From NCBI RefSeq assembly GCF_028802875.1, contig NZ_JARAMP010000004.1, forward strand, positions 62,001 through 126,000: a stretch of DNA of 64,000 nucleotides, written 5' to 3'. The notes below the pieces were generated by a model that was given only the letters and a program-made list of their open reading frames with translations, did no database searches and had not been told where the DNA came from. Positions 25,493 to 33,724 of the stretch are shown one piece after another. Position 1 is the stretch's first letter. Every line of letters starts with the position of its first letter. Origin of the DNA: Seohaeicola sp024304985. Lineage in GTDB: Bacteria; Pseudomonadota; Alphaproteobacteria; Rhodobacterales; Rhodobacteraceae. The position numbers and the translations under genes are program-made.

Positions 25493-26551
25493 TCAGTTCG
25501 CGATGCTGACACCCAGTGCGGCACCAACGGTTTCGTTCCAGCGGGTCGCCCAATCGCCACCAGCCCGTTCGGCCCAGTCGGGCAGGATCGAGGATTCCAG
25601 CACCTCGATCGCGCGAGCCTTGTCGGCATCCGACAGTTCCACAAGCGTCATTGACGCAGGCGCCCCGGCGGTGCATTCGCCCGATCCGGTGAGGCAGGCG
25701 ATGTCACGCGCCAGCGCACCGGCAGCGTCTTCCCATGCGGGATCCTCGAACCCGGTCTTGACCTGCTCGGTCAGGAAGGCTTGCACCGCAGGGTCCAGAC
25801 CTTCCCAGACATCAAGGTTCACGGCGGTGATGACGGGGTCCCAGCCACCCAGCGGCAGGTTGACCAGATGGGTCGAGGATTCGAACCAGCCCGAGGCATA
25901 TCCCGAACCCGCGCCGGTTACGGCACAATCAATAACGCCCCGCTCCAGTGCGCCCGGCACTTCGGAGAAAGCCATTGTGATGCCTTCGGCGCCCAGCTCT
26001 TCGAGGAACAGGGTGGTCATGCGGCCCGAGCCGCGGATTTTCTTGCCGGCCAGATCGTCGAGGCTGGCCACTTCTGCGTTGCAGAACACGATCTGCGGCG
26101 GATAGGGCGCAATGGCCAGCATATGCGCATTGAAGCGGTCGCGCATGATGTCGGCGACCATGGGCTTGGCGGCCTCGACCATCTGGCGGGCGCTTTCGGC
26201 ATCGGTCGCGAGCAAGGGCACGTCCAGGCCTTCAAGTTCGGTTGCATCCGCCACCGTATAGTCACCAACAGTCATGCCCACGTCAAAGACGCCATCGCCC
26301 AGCATGCGGAATACGTCGCCGCCGGCCACGCCCATCTGGTTGAAGGTGGTCATGCTGACGGTGATCTTGCCACCCGAGGCTTCGGGCACGGTTTCTTCCC
26401 AGAATTTCCGCTCGAAGTTCTGATAGAGGGGCAGGTTGCTCCAGCTGCCGACAACAGACAGTTCTGTTTCAGGCAGGTCTTGCGCCGAGGCGGCTATCGC
26501 CAGCGGCACCAGCGCCACTGAAGCCAGCAGAGTACGAAGAACAGGTTTCAT
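25493..26551 (-). CDS. dctP: TRAP transporter substrate-binding protein (DctP type)
   Basis: 352 residues with a Sec signal (MKPVLRTLLASVALVPLAIAASA). Periplasmic solute receptor of the TRAP system: LAIAPYPPQIVFCNAEVASLDDLAGKKIRGSGRM contains the ligand-carboxylate-binding arginine region (KIRGSGRM). A GTG-free ATG at 26551 follows AAGGAG. It is the first transporter gene of the cluster, after the DUF1445 gene. Its ligand should be an organic acid, but sequence alone does not identify it. Confidence 0.92.
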   Translation of the reverse strand: MKPVLRTLLASVALVPLAIAASAQDLPETELSVVGSWSNLPLYQNFERKFWEETVPEASGGKITVSMTTFNQMGVAGGDVFRMLGDGVFDVGMTVGDYTVADATELEGLDVPLLATDAESARQMVEAAKPMVADIMRDRFNAHMLAIAPYPPQIVFCNAEVASLDDLAGKKIRGSGRMTTLFLEELGAEGITMAFSEVPGALERGVIDCAVTGAGSGYASGWFESSTHLVNLPLGGWDPVITAVNLDVWEGLDPAVQAFLTEQVKTGFEDPAWEDAAGALARDIACLTGSGECTAGAPASMTLVELSDADKARAIEVLESSILPDWAERAGGDWATRWNETVGAALGVSIAN

Positions 26552-26610
26552 GAGTGGTCTCCTTGTTGAGGTCGGTTATTGGTCTTGGAACGCACAGGGC
26601 CGCGTGGCCA

Positions 26611-27408
26611 TCACGCGTCGGTCGGAAGGTCCGTCACCAGCATGTGACCGGGTTCGTGCATGATCGCGATGGCCGGTCTGGCCTTGCGGATCGCCGATTG
26701 CGGGGTCACGCCGCAGGCCCAGAACACGGGCACGTCACCGTCTTCGAGGATCGGCGCATCGCCGAACTCGGGCGCGTGGATATCCTTGATACCGATGGCG
26801 GCAGGATCGCCAAAATGCACCGGCGCGCCGTGCGCCTGTGGCATCTGCGCCGACAGCACCATAGCGCGGATCGCGTCGGTTGTCGAAAAGCCGCGCATCG
26901 AGACGACCATCGGTCCGCCGAAAGGTCCGGCGGCGTGGGTCTGGATGTTCGTGATATACATCGGCACGTTGCGCCCGGCTGCGATGTGGCGGACCGGAAT
27001 ACGCGCCTGAAGCAGCGCCGTTTCAAACGAGAACGAGCAGCCAATGACGAAGCTGACGAAATCGTCCCGCCACAGATCGCTGATGTCGGTCAGTTGTTCG
27101 GCAGGCTGACCATCGCGAAACACACGGTAGCGCGGCACATCGGTGCGGATGTCGATGCCGTCACCCAGCATCGGCAAGGACGGATCTCCGGGTTCGGACA
27201 CGCCCAGAATGGGGGCGGGCTTTGGGTTGACCACGCAGAAGCGCAGGAAATCCGCGGCAAGATCGCGCGGGAGGATGACAACATTGCCTTGCTGATGGCC
27301 TTTGGCCTGGCCACTGGTCGGCGCCGCAAAGCGTCCTTCGCGACAGGCCAACCGCAATGCTGTTGCGGTGTCGAAATGAGTGGTGGCGTTGGGCGGTGTG
27401 TCCAGCAT
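26611..27408 (-). CDS. DUF1445 putative hydro-lyase
   Basis: 265 residues from ATG 27408. The family motifs are strong: FLRFCVVNPKPAPILGVSEPGD, DIRTDVPRYRVFRDG, SFVIGCSFSFE, PMVVSMRGFS and VFWACGVTPQSA. DUF1445 (YcsI type) proteins are annotated as hydro-lyases, and a eukaryotic relative is D-glutamate cyclase; the reaction here is unknown. First gene of the probable operon DUF1445-dctP-dctQ-dctM-DUF2848-amidase-membrane protein-LysR on the minus strand. The promoter is probably in 27409-27544, which holds an AT-rich inverted repeat. Confidence 0.82.
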   Translation of the reverse strand: MLDTPPNATTHFDTATALRLACREGRFAAPTSGQAKGHQQGNVVILPRDLAADFLRFCVVNPKPAPILGVSEPGDPSLPMLGDGIDIRTDVPRYRVFRDGQPAEQLTDISDLWRDDFVSFVIGCSFSFETALLQARIPVRHIAAGRNVPMYITNIQTHAAGPFGGPMVVSMRGFSTTDAIRAMVLSAQMPQAHGAPVHFGDPAAIGIKDIHAPEFGDAPILEDGDVPVFWACGVTPQSAIRKARPAIAIMHEPGHMLVTDLPTDA

Positions 27409-27481
27409 GGTCGCGTGATCCTCGGAAGTCGCTGCGGGCCGCCAGCAGTTCGGCCCGCACACTTAGTAAGCCCGAGATACG

Positions 27482-27499
27482 AAAATTAGTCGAATTTTA
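27482..27499. promoter_or_regulatory. Inverted repeat AAAATT-AGTCG-AATTTT, candidate operator
   Basis: Perfect 6-bp arms around AGTCG at 27482-27498 in the promoter region of the DUF1445/TRAP operon. The right part, AGTCGAATTTTA (27488-27499), recurs exactly at 28791-28802 upstream of the next minus-strand gene, so a shared regulator is plausible. Confidence 0.45.
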
Positions 27500-27544
27500 T
27501 GTTTTCATCGCTTTCGATCAATTTCATTTATCGGTTTTTGACGT

Positions 27545-28693
27545 TCAGAAGATGTTCGACCGTTCGTATTGCACCGGCCAAATCACATTCTGGGCCTTGA
27601 GCGCCGCCGCGGCCTTGAGCGGCCAGTGCGGATCGGCCAGCAACCCGCGCCCGAGAAGAACCAGATCGGCATCTCCGTTGGCGACGATGGATTCCGCCAG
27701 ATCCGGCGCATTGATCAGGCCGACCGCACCTGTCGCCAACCCAGTGTCGGCCCGGATGCGACGCGCCAGAGGCACCTGATACCCGGGATGGATCGGGATT
27801 TGCTGGCGCGGATCGTTGCCACCCGAGGAGCAGTCGATCAGATCCACATCGCCGCGAGTCTTGAGGATCTGGCACAGGCGCACGCTGTCTTCGACCGACC
27901 AGCCCCCCTCGACCCAATCGGTGACGCTCAGCCTCACGAAAAGCGGCAGGTCATCCGGCCATTCGCTGCGCATCGCCTCCAGCGACTCGATCAGGAAACG
28001 GATGCGGTTGTCAAAACTGCCGCCATAGGCATCGGTCCGATCGTTGCTGAGTGGTGAATAGAACTGATGGATCAGATAGCCATGCGCCGCATGCAGCTCG
28101 ACGATCCGGAAACCCGCCTCTCGCGCGCGGCGGGTTGCTTGGGCCAACGCGTCCAACTCGGCCTGGATCCCGTTCTGATCCAGCGCGGCAGGCGTAGGCC
28201 ACCCATCCGCATAGGCGCGGGCAGAGGGTCCGACCGTGCTCCACCCGCCCTCAGACTCGGGCACGGGAATGCTTCCTTCCCAGGGGCGCCCGACCGACGC
28301 CTTGCGGCCCGCATGACCCAACTGGATCGCAGGCACCGCACCTTGGGCCGTAATGAACCCGGCGATCCGGGCGAGCGCATCGCGTTGCGCGTCATTCCAC
28401 AGACCAAGATCATGGGGCGTGATCCGCGCGCGCGGCGCCACATGCACGGCTTCGGTGCAGACGATCCCTGCACCCCCCGTTGCCCGGGCACCAAGATGCG
28501 TGAAATGCCAGTCATTCGGCATCCCATCCTGCGCGGAATACTGGCACATGGGCGAAAGCATGATCCGGTTGCGGGCCGTGACCGAGCGAAAGCTGATCGG
28601 ACGGAAAAGATGCGGGTTCGGATCTCGGCGCAGGATGCGGCGGGCGTTTTCGCCGGTCACGCGGGAATCAGTAGACTTGGATGAGTCGGTCAT
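27545..28693 (-). CDS. NADH:flavin oxidoreductase, old yellow enzyme family (YqjM-like)
   Basis: 382 residues from ATG 28693 (AAGGAG 5 bases upstream). FMN-dependent ene-reductase TIM barrel. Visible: LFRPISFRSVTARNRIMLSPMCQYSA at the N-terminus (YqjM-type cysteine), AIQLGHAGRKAS, HAAHGYLIHQFYSPLSNDRTDAYGGSFDNRIRF with the H-x-x-H substrate pair, and VLLGRGLLADPHWPL near the C-terminus. It reduces activated C=C bonds of unknown physiological substrates. It is 136 bases upstream of the DUF1445 operon on the same strand and shares a promoter motif with it, so a link to the same pathway is likely but unproven. Confidence 0.88.
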   Translation of the reverse strand: MTDSSKSTDSRVTGENARRILRRDPNPHLFRPISFRSVTARNRIMLSPMCQYSAQDGMPNDWHFTHLGARATGGAGIVCTEAVHVAPRARITPHDLGLWNDAQRDALARIAGFITAQGAVPAIQLGHAGRKASVGRPWEGSIPVPESEGGWSTVGPSARAYADGWPTPAALDQNGIQAELDALAQATRRAREAGFRIVELHAAHGYLIHQFYSPLSNDRTDAYGGSFDNRIRFLIESLEAMRSEWPDDLPLFVRLSVTDWVEGGWSVEDSVRLCQILKTRGDVDLIDCSSGGNDPRQQIPIHPGYQVPLARRIRADTGLATGAVGLINAPDLAESIVANGDADLVLLGRGLLADPHWPLKAAAALKAQNVIWPVQYERSNIF

Positions 28694-28790
28694 CATCTCT
28701 CCTTTGGGGACGGGCCGCGACATGCGGTCGGGCATGGCAGATCGACGGGGGCCATGATCAGCCGAATGGTTAACTCGGAGGAGGTTCATA

Positions 28791-28836
28791 AGTCGAATTT
28801 TAAAAATTTATCCGTTCTGATCAGTCCTGCTGATCA
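28791..28836. promoter_or_regulatory. Candidate operator region upstream of the OYE gene
   Basis: Contains AGTCGAATTTTA (28791-28802, shared with 27488-27499) and a perfect inverted repeat TGATCAG-TCCTG-CTGATCA (28818-28836). A third TGATCAG lies at 28755-28761. The hairpin could alternatively terminate the M24 gene, but no T run touches it. Confidence 0.4.
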
Positions 28837-28845
28837 AACACCGGA

Positions 28846-30027
28846 TCAAAGCAGCATCGGCGAGAGCGGATACCGGATCGGACATTCTGCCCCGGTGTCG
28901 GTCACGATCACCATCTGGCCCAGCGCGGCGCCACCGATACCGGGGAGGAACAGATTGGGATGCAGTTCCAGAACCATGCCGGCGTCAAGAATACCGCCCG
29001 CTCCACCGGCGGGCTGCATCGTCGTTGCTGTCCCAAAACTTTGCACGAAAGCATCCGTCAGGATCGGATCTTCATAGGACAGACCCAACCCGTGCCCAAA
29101 GCGGAAACGTTGCGCGCTGCCAAGGTCCATCTCATTGGTGCCCGCAACAAATACTGCCTCCATGGCGTCGGCCAGATCCTTCACCGCTATACCGGGACGC
29201 GCCATAGCCATCCCTGCACGCAGGCAATCGGCGACAAGATCCATCAGCCGGGTGTGGGCAGGCTGCATCGGCCCAATCGCGCCCATACGGATACCATGAG
29301 CCCAATGCCCATCCACCGTCAGCGCGATCCCCATCAACACCTGATCACCCTCTGAGACAAGATCCGAGGTTTCCTCGGGCCAATACCGTGGCCGATCCGC
29401 TTTGGTCCGTGCCGTCAACCATGTCCGGCAGTAGTCCGCACCTTGCGACAGGGCCAGGGCCTCCAACGCGCGTTGCGCCTGTCCTGCGGAATGACCCGGA
29501 CGCAGAACCGTGGGCAGATGGGCAAAAACAGTGTCGCAAATCGCGGCCCCCGCCCGGTGCAGATCCAAGGCTGGCGGTTCTTTGATCAGGCGCATCAAGT
29601 CCAGCGCATCCGACGCCTCGGGATCGGGGCCGATACGCGGCCCGAAACCCCGCGCCACGGACAGAGGCATCTCTTCAAAGCCGATTACGCCAATCTGTCC
29701 CATCGGTAGCAGGTCGCGCACCAGATCGGGCCATGCAGCGACCGGCGCAAAAACAGGGTCCAGTTCCGGGAGGGTTTCAGCGGCCAGAGGTTGCATGAAA
29801 GGGCTGGCGAGGATCAGCCTGTCCTTGTCCTGCCCCAGCACCAGCAGGGATACAGACTCGTGCCCGTCCCACCCCGTGAGGTAGCGCAGCGCGCCATGTG
29901 ACATGCTGCCCGCCCCACCCGCGCTGCCCATCCCGAAGATCAACAGCGGACGTGCGATCCGTGCGCGCAACGCTGCGCGTCTGTGCCTGTGCAATGCGGG
30001 ATCGGCATTACGCAAACGTCGGGTCAC
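28846..30027 (-). CDS. M24-fold (pita-bread) hydrolase, probably not metal dependent
   Basis: 393 residues from GTG 30027, which has AAGGA 9 bases upstream. The C-terminal half has the creatinase/aminopeptidase-P fold: VLMGIALTVDGHWAHGIRMG, RFRFGHGLGLSYEDPIL and MVLELHPN. In metallopeptidases the first segment carries two metal-binding aspartates (IDxG and ADxSRT); here those positions read GIA and AHGIR, so both appear lost, while the histidine and glutamates remain. This resembles creatinase or ectoine-hydrolase-type relatives that work without metals. The substrate is unknown. It is the most upstream gene of the minus-strand catabolic region. Confidence 0.75.
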   Translation of the reverse strand: MTRRLRNADPALHRHRRAALRARIARPLLIFGMGSAGGAGSMSHGALRYLTGWDGHESVSLLVLGQDKDRLILASPFMQPLAAETLPELDPVFAPVAAWPDLVRDLLPMGQIGVIGFEEMPLSVARGFGPRIGPDPEASDALDLMRLIKEPPALDLHRAGAAICDTVFAHLPTVLRPGHSAGQAQRALEALALSQGADYCRTWLTARTKADRPRYWPEETSDLVSEGDQVLMGIALTVDGHWAHGIRMGAIGPMQPAHTRLMDLVADCLRAGMAMARPGIAVKDLADAMEAVFVAGTNEMDLGSAQRFRFGHGLGLSYEDPILTDAFVQSFGTATTMQPAGGAGGILDAGMVLELHPNLFLPGIGGAALGQMVIVTDTGAECPIRYPLSPMLL

Positions 30028-30066
30028 AGCGACACATCCTTACCGCACCTGCGCGAGGTGCCGCAT

Positions 30067-30657
30067 CTAGCGTAACCTGTTGGGACAGGACAGCAGTTGC
30101 GCATCATACATCACCGCGCGGTCCTGTACCGTTCCCGCGATCCGCACCAGCCAGCTTTTCGCGTTATAGGACCCACGGGCGAACCCGGTATGACCTTCGT
30201 GATAGGCCAGATACTGGTTGCGCGCGTCGGTCAACGCGATGCCGTTTCTTTCGCGCGAGCGGTTCATGTACCAGCCCATGAAATCGGTCGCGTCATCAAT
30301 CCGGTCGCGCCGCGCGCTCATCCTGCGCTGATCAACCTGATACTCGCGCCATGTGGCGTCCAGCGCCTGACTGTATCCATAGGCCGAGCTTTGACGGCCC
30401 ATCGGAATGACACCCAGCGTGTACTGGAACGGCGTGCGCGCGTTGCCGATGAATTTGCTTTCCTGATAGATCGTGGCCATCTGCACGGCCACGGGAATGC
30501 CCCAGCGCCGCTCGGTGGCGCGCAAGGCTCTTGCGTAGTTTGGGCGCTCGCTGAGGATGGCACAGGCGTTGTCCAGATTACGCGGCGCCGAAAACTCGGG
30601 GCTGCCACAGGATGCAAGAACCATCAACAGGATCAAGGCGCGAAGATATCTGCTCAT
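30067..30657 (-). CDS. Lipoprotein with lytic transglycosylase (SLT) domain
   Basis: 196 residues. The N-terminus is a lipoprotein signal (lipobox LASCGS, cysteine 17), so it should be anchored in the periplasm, probably the outer membrane. The SLT-like core starts near residue 45: ERRWGIPVAVQMATIYQESKFIGNARTPFQ supplies the catalytic glutamate (in QESKF), and YGYSQALDATWREYQ and YLAYHEGHTGF are further transglycosylase segments. It should cut the glycan strand of peptidoglycan. Single-gene unit; the M24 gene starts 40 bases downstream. Confidence 0.85.
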   Translation of the reverse strand: MSRYLRALILLMVLASCGSPEFSAPRNLDNACAILSERPNYARALRATERRWGIPVAVQMATIYQESKFIGNARTPFQYTLGVIPMGRQSSAYGYSQALDATWREYQVDQRRMSARRDRIDDATDFMGWYMNRSRERNGIALTDARNQYLAYHEGHTGFARGSYNAKSWLVRIAGTVQDRAVMYDAQLLSCPNRLR

Positions 30658-30829
30658 CTGCCTCTCGTTTCACGAAACGATTTATTATGTTTTATTGCAC
30701 TTTAGCGGAAAGGCCCGGCAGAGGAAATCACAATTCCTGCGTCACCGCCGAACCCGGCAGGGTGACGCCGACCTGACGGCATCACCGGTACATGGTGAAA
30801 AAGTGACGCAATGCCGGGCATTTATGGCA

Positions 30830-30841
30830 CTGTCATGACAG
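30830..30841. promoter_or_regulatory. Palindrome CTGTCATGACAG upstream of hspQ
   Basis: Perfect 12-base palindrome about 90 bases before the hspQ start in the 275-base region between the SLT lipoprotein and hspQ genes. Closer to hspQ, CTTGAAA at 30893-30899 resembles the -35 element of heat-shock sigma (RpoH) promoters, but the -10 match is weak. A small inverted repeat CGTTT-CACG-AAACG lies at 30668-30681. Confidence 0.3.
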
Positions 30842-30932
30842 CGACCACACACTGTTTCCCTGGACCTGCGCCCTAACATTGGACAAATACCCCTTGAAAG
30901 GGCTAATCAGACCGCATAGGGGCCGCATCGCT

Positions 30933-31259
30933 ATGCTGAAGACACGCGCAAAATATCATCTGGGCCAGGTCGTCCGCCACAAGAAGCACCCGTTCAGAGG
31001 GGTTGTCTTTGACGTAGACCCGCAATTCAACAACACCGAGGAATGGTATGATGCCATTCCCGAAGACAGCCGCCCCGTGAAGGAACAGCCGTTTTACCAT
31101 CTTCTGGCCGAGAACGATCAAAGCTATTATGTCGCCTATGTGTCCGAGCAGAACCTGATCGCCGATTATTCGGGCGAACCAGTGGATCACCCGGATATTC
31201 CTGATCTTTTCGGACCGTTTCAGGATGGTCACTATCCGCTGCATTTCCAGTTGAACTGA
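30933..31259 (+). CDS. hspQ: Heat shock protein HspQ
   Basis: 108 residues. HspQ (YccV-like) is a small heat-shock factor that in E. coli acts as a Lon specificity enhancer and hemimethylated-DNA-binding protein. Visible family segments: AKYHLGQVVRHKKHPFRGVVFDVDPQF, PFYHLLAEN, YVAYVSEQNL and the C-terminal HPDIPDLFGPF. ATG 30933 is chosen because the conserved region begins five residues later; the open frame extends upstream without a ribosome-binding site. A bidirectional terminator follows at 31284. Confidence 0.9.
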   Translation: MLKTRAKYHLGQVVRHKKHPFRGVVFDVDPQFNNTEEWYDAIPEDSRPVKEQPFYHLLAENDQSYYVAYVSEQNLIADYSGEPVDHPDIPDLFGPFQDGHYPLHFQLN

Positions 31260-31283
31260 CCAGCTCGACGTGGATCGGACATG

Positions 31284-31311
31284 AAAAGGGCAGGCCGTTG
31301 GCCCGCCCTTT
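31284..31311. terminator. Bidirectional terminator between hspQ and the GGT-like gene
   Basis: Stem AAAGGGC/GCCCTTT with a further GGC/GCC after one mismatch and a 5-base loop; T runs of three (plus) and four (minus) flank it, fitting convergent genes. Confidence 0.6.
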
Positions 31312-31325
31312 CAATGATATGATGA

Positions 31326-32903
31326 TCAATATCCCAGCGCGCAGCCATCCTTGCGCGGGTCTGAGGCGCCTTCGAGAACACCATCCTCGCGGATCAGGAT
31401 CGACTGGGCACCACCGATGGGGCTATCGGCAAGGCTGACATCATGCCCCATTTCGGCCAACTTGGCGCGGACGGCGTCTGGATAGCCACTTTCGACCTTG
31501 AGCAGGTTGCCTTCCGCAAAGGCGCGCGGCGCGTCAATGGCAGCCTGCGCCTCCATCCCGAAATCGACCATGTTCGACACGAAACGGGCATGACCCGTGC
31601 ACTGATAGGCCCCGCCCATCACACCGAAGGGCATGGTCACACGTCCGTCCACGCGCAACATGCCGGGAATGATGGTGTGCATAGGACGCTTGCCGGGTGC
31701 CATTTCGTTGGCGTGGCCCTCTTCCAGTGTGAAGCCCGCGCCGCGGTTCTGGAGCAGGATGCCGAATTTCTCGGACGCGATACCCGAGCCAAAAGGGTGG
31801 AACAGCGAATAGATCAGCGACACGGCCATGCGGTCACGGTCCACCACTGTGATATAGACCGTGTCCTTGTGGATCGCCTCGCTCGCCTCGTGGGCCGAGG
31901 CCATGGCCCGCTTGGGGTCGATTAGCCCAGCCAAGCGCCGGGCGGTTTCGGGGGCCAGCATGTGATCCAGCCGGGTTGTGTGGTCCGGGTCCGCGATAAA
32001 TCGGTTGCGGGCATCATAGGCTAGTCTTGTCGCCTCAGCCTCGATATGCAGACGTTCCACGCCAAGCGGGTCCATGCTGGCGATATCGAAGTGCGACAGG
32101 ATGTTCAGCAACAGAATGGCGGTCGCGCCCTGCCCGTTCGGCGCGTGCTCAACAAGTTCCGTCCCCTTGTAGAGGCCGCTCACCGGATCGTTGTAGTTGC
32201 AGCGCTGCGTGGCGAAATCGGACAGTTCATGCACGCCCCCCGCAGCTTTTAACGCGGCGACCAGATCCTCGGCCACCTCACCTTCGTAAAACCCAGCGCG
32301 TCCATTACGCGCGATGCGGCGCAGCGCCTCGGCCTGCGCGGGCAGGCGAAAAAGTTGCCCCTTCACGGGCACCTGTCCATTCGGCAGATAGTATTGCGGT
32401 GCATGACCCTGCAGCGCCTTGGACGCGCCAGGCCAGTCCATCGCCACGCGCGGACCGACGGGAACACCCTCTTCAGCGTAACGGATCGCAGGGGCCAGAA
32501 GGGCGTCAATTCCCAGCTTTCCATGATCTTCGGACAGGGTGCAGAATGCATCAATTGCACCGGGAATGGTCACGGCCTCGGGCCCGCGCAGAGGCACGGT
32601 TGTCTGCCCACGGTCCCGCAGCGCGGCCGCGTTCGCGCCCGCGGGGGCACGACCCGACCCGTTCAGCGCCACGATATCGGGCTGGCCCGGCTGCGAGATC
32701 AAGACGAAGCAGTCACCGCCGATGCCGCACATATGCGGCTCGCAAATTCCCAGAAGCACAGCGCCGGCAATGGCGGCATCCATGGCCGTTCCTCCACGCT
32801 CCAGCGTCTCGATGGCGACCTTGGCCGCCAGAGGATGCGATGTGGCACACATCCCGTTGGTGGCCATCACCGTGGACCGACCCGGACTCTGGAAATCTCT
32901 CAT
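31326..32903 (-). CDS. Gamma-glutamyltransferase-like (Ntn) hydrolase
   Basis: 525 residues from ATG 32903 (AGGAGGG 7 bases upstream). Ntn-hydrolase that self-cleaves before a threonine; the segment HKDTVYITVVDRDRMAVSLIYSLFHPFGSGI holds the likely nucleophile T in DTVYITVVD. Classical GGT reads T-x-H-x-S here; the Y and T in place of H and S match the YwrD/HpxW-type subfamily (oxamate amidohydrolase-like) rather than true GGT. No signal peptide is seen, so it is probably cytosolic and acts on a gamma-glutamyl-like or oxamate-like amide. Confidence 0.85.
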   Translation of the reverse strand: MRDFQSPGRSTVMATNGMCATSHPLAAKVAIETLERGGTAMDAAIAGAVLLGICEPHMCGIGGDCFVLISQPGQPDIVALNGSGRAPAGANAAALRDRGQTTVPLRGPEAVTIPGAIDAFCTLSEDHGKLGIDALLAPAIRYAEEGVPVGPRVAMDWPGASKALQGHAPQYYLPNGQVPVKGQLFRLPAQAEALRRIARNGRAGFYEGEVAEDLVAALKAAGGVHELSDFATQRCNYNDPVSGLYKGTELVEHAPNGQGATAILLLNILSHFDIASMDPLGVERLHIEAEATRLAYDARNRFIADPDHTTRLDHMLAPETARRLAGLIDPKRAMASAHEASEAIHKDTVYITVVDRDRMAVSLIYSLFHPFGSGIASEKFGILLQNRGAGFTLEEGHANEMAPGKRPMHTIIPGMLRVDGRVTMPFGVMGGAYQCTGHARFVSNMVDFGMEAQAAIDAPRAFAEGNLLKVESGYPDAVRAKLAEMGHDVSLADSPIGGAQSILIREDGVLEGASDPRKDGCALGY

Positions 32904-33232
32904 GGGGAACCCTCCTATTGTTCTAGTGGCACAGTAGGAGGCTTGCGCCTGAATGCAACTGTCTGAACAAGGCGGAAGGCAAGGTCCCGACATCGCGCAC
33001 TGGGTGGGGGCTATTAAACGCGCGACGCCGGGAGAAGCCATGCAGCTACAACCTTCCTTATGCGCAGCGAATCTGGCGCTATTCGGGTTGGATTGCGGCA
33101 TTTCTACGAAACCTTTGGCGCTTGCCGATTGATCATCAGTTTCAAAGGTCACGGATGCGCTGTTTCAGATAGAAAGGCCGATTTCCATGAGATTGGCACC
33201 ATGGTCCCGCCCCCCGCGCGCGCCTTCGCGTA
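32904..33232. other. Intergenic region, nothing certain
   Basis: 329 bases between the GGT-like start and the HATPase stop, both minus strand. It must hold the promoter of the GGT-like gene. I see no gene, strong hairpin or repeat in it. Confidence 0.5.
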
Positions 33233-33724
33233 TCAGTCTTTTCCAGGATTGCGCGGCACCAGAAAGCTTAAACGGTTTCCAAAAGCCTCGTGCTTGCAGG
33301 CCAGATCGTGGGTCAGCAGGCGTATCAAGTGCCAGCCGAAACCACCTTCCGGCAGGTCGGCCAGATCAAGATTGCCGGGCATAGGTCGCATATCGCCCGA
33401 TAAAGCCAGCAGGTCCTGGGGCAAAGGGCGGCATCGATCCGTGATCACGACCCGCAGACCTGCCTGGCAAAGGTCGCAGCGCAGGCTGATCCAGCCCGTT
33501 TGCCCATGAGGGCGACCGTGTTCGGTGATGTTGTTGAGAGCCTCTGCCAGAACGATCTCGGCGCGTCCGGTCAGGTCGGTGCACATGCCGGCCGTCCTCA
33601 TGGCGCGACGACAGTGCAACAGGCCCGCGCGCACAGCATCTTCGGTGGCCGGAAACATCAGGCGCAACGTAGCGCGGGGCCTTGCGTCCGAAGGATCAAG
33701 GGCGCGCATCCGCTCAGCGATCAT
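33233..33724 (-). CDS. HATPase-domain anti-sigma/serine kinase-like protein (RsbW type)
   Basis: About 163 residues. A GHKL ATPase: ALNNITEHG gives the N-box (E-x-x-N-N) and the C-terminal GGFGWHLIRLLTHDL the G1/G2-like region, as in RsbW/SpoIIAB anti-sigma kinases. It follows a STAS-domain gene with an 11-base overlap, forming an RsbV/RsbW-like partner-switching pair. In such pairs the kinase phosphorylates the STAS protein and sequesters a regulator; no sigma factor or PP2C phosphatase gene is near, so the third partner is unknown. The start is uncertain (33724, or 33709 just after the STAS stop). Confidence 0.8.
   Translation of the reverse strand: MIAERMRALDPSDARPRATLRLMFPATEDAVRAGLLHCRRAMRTAGMCTDLTGRAEIVLAEALNNITEHGRPHGQTGWISLRCDLCQAGLRVVITDRCRPLPQDLLALSGDMRPMPGNLDLADLPEGGFGWHLIRLLTHDLACKHEAFGNRLSFLVPRNPGKD

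Noticed and set aside
20746..30027. Ectoine catabolic operon, suggested by the M24-fold hydrolase and TRAP genes
   Set aside because: No deacetylase (DoeB/EutE), transaminase or dehydrogenase of that pathway is present, and the M24 protein's N-terminus does not look like ectoine hydrolase.
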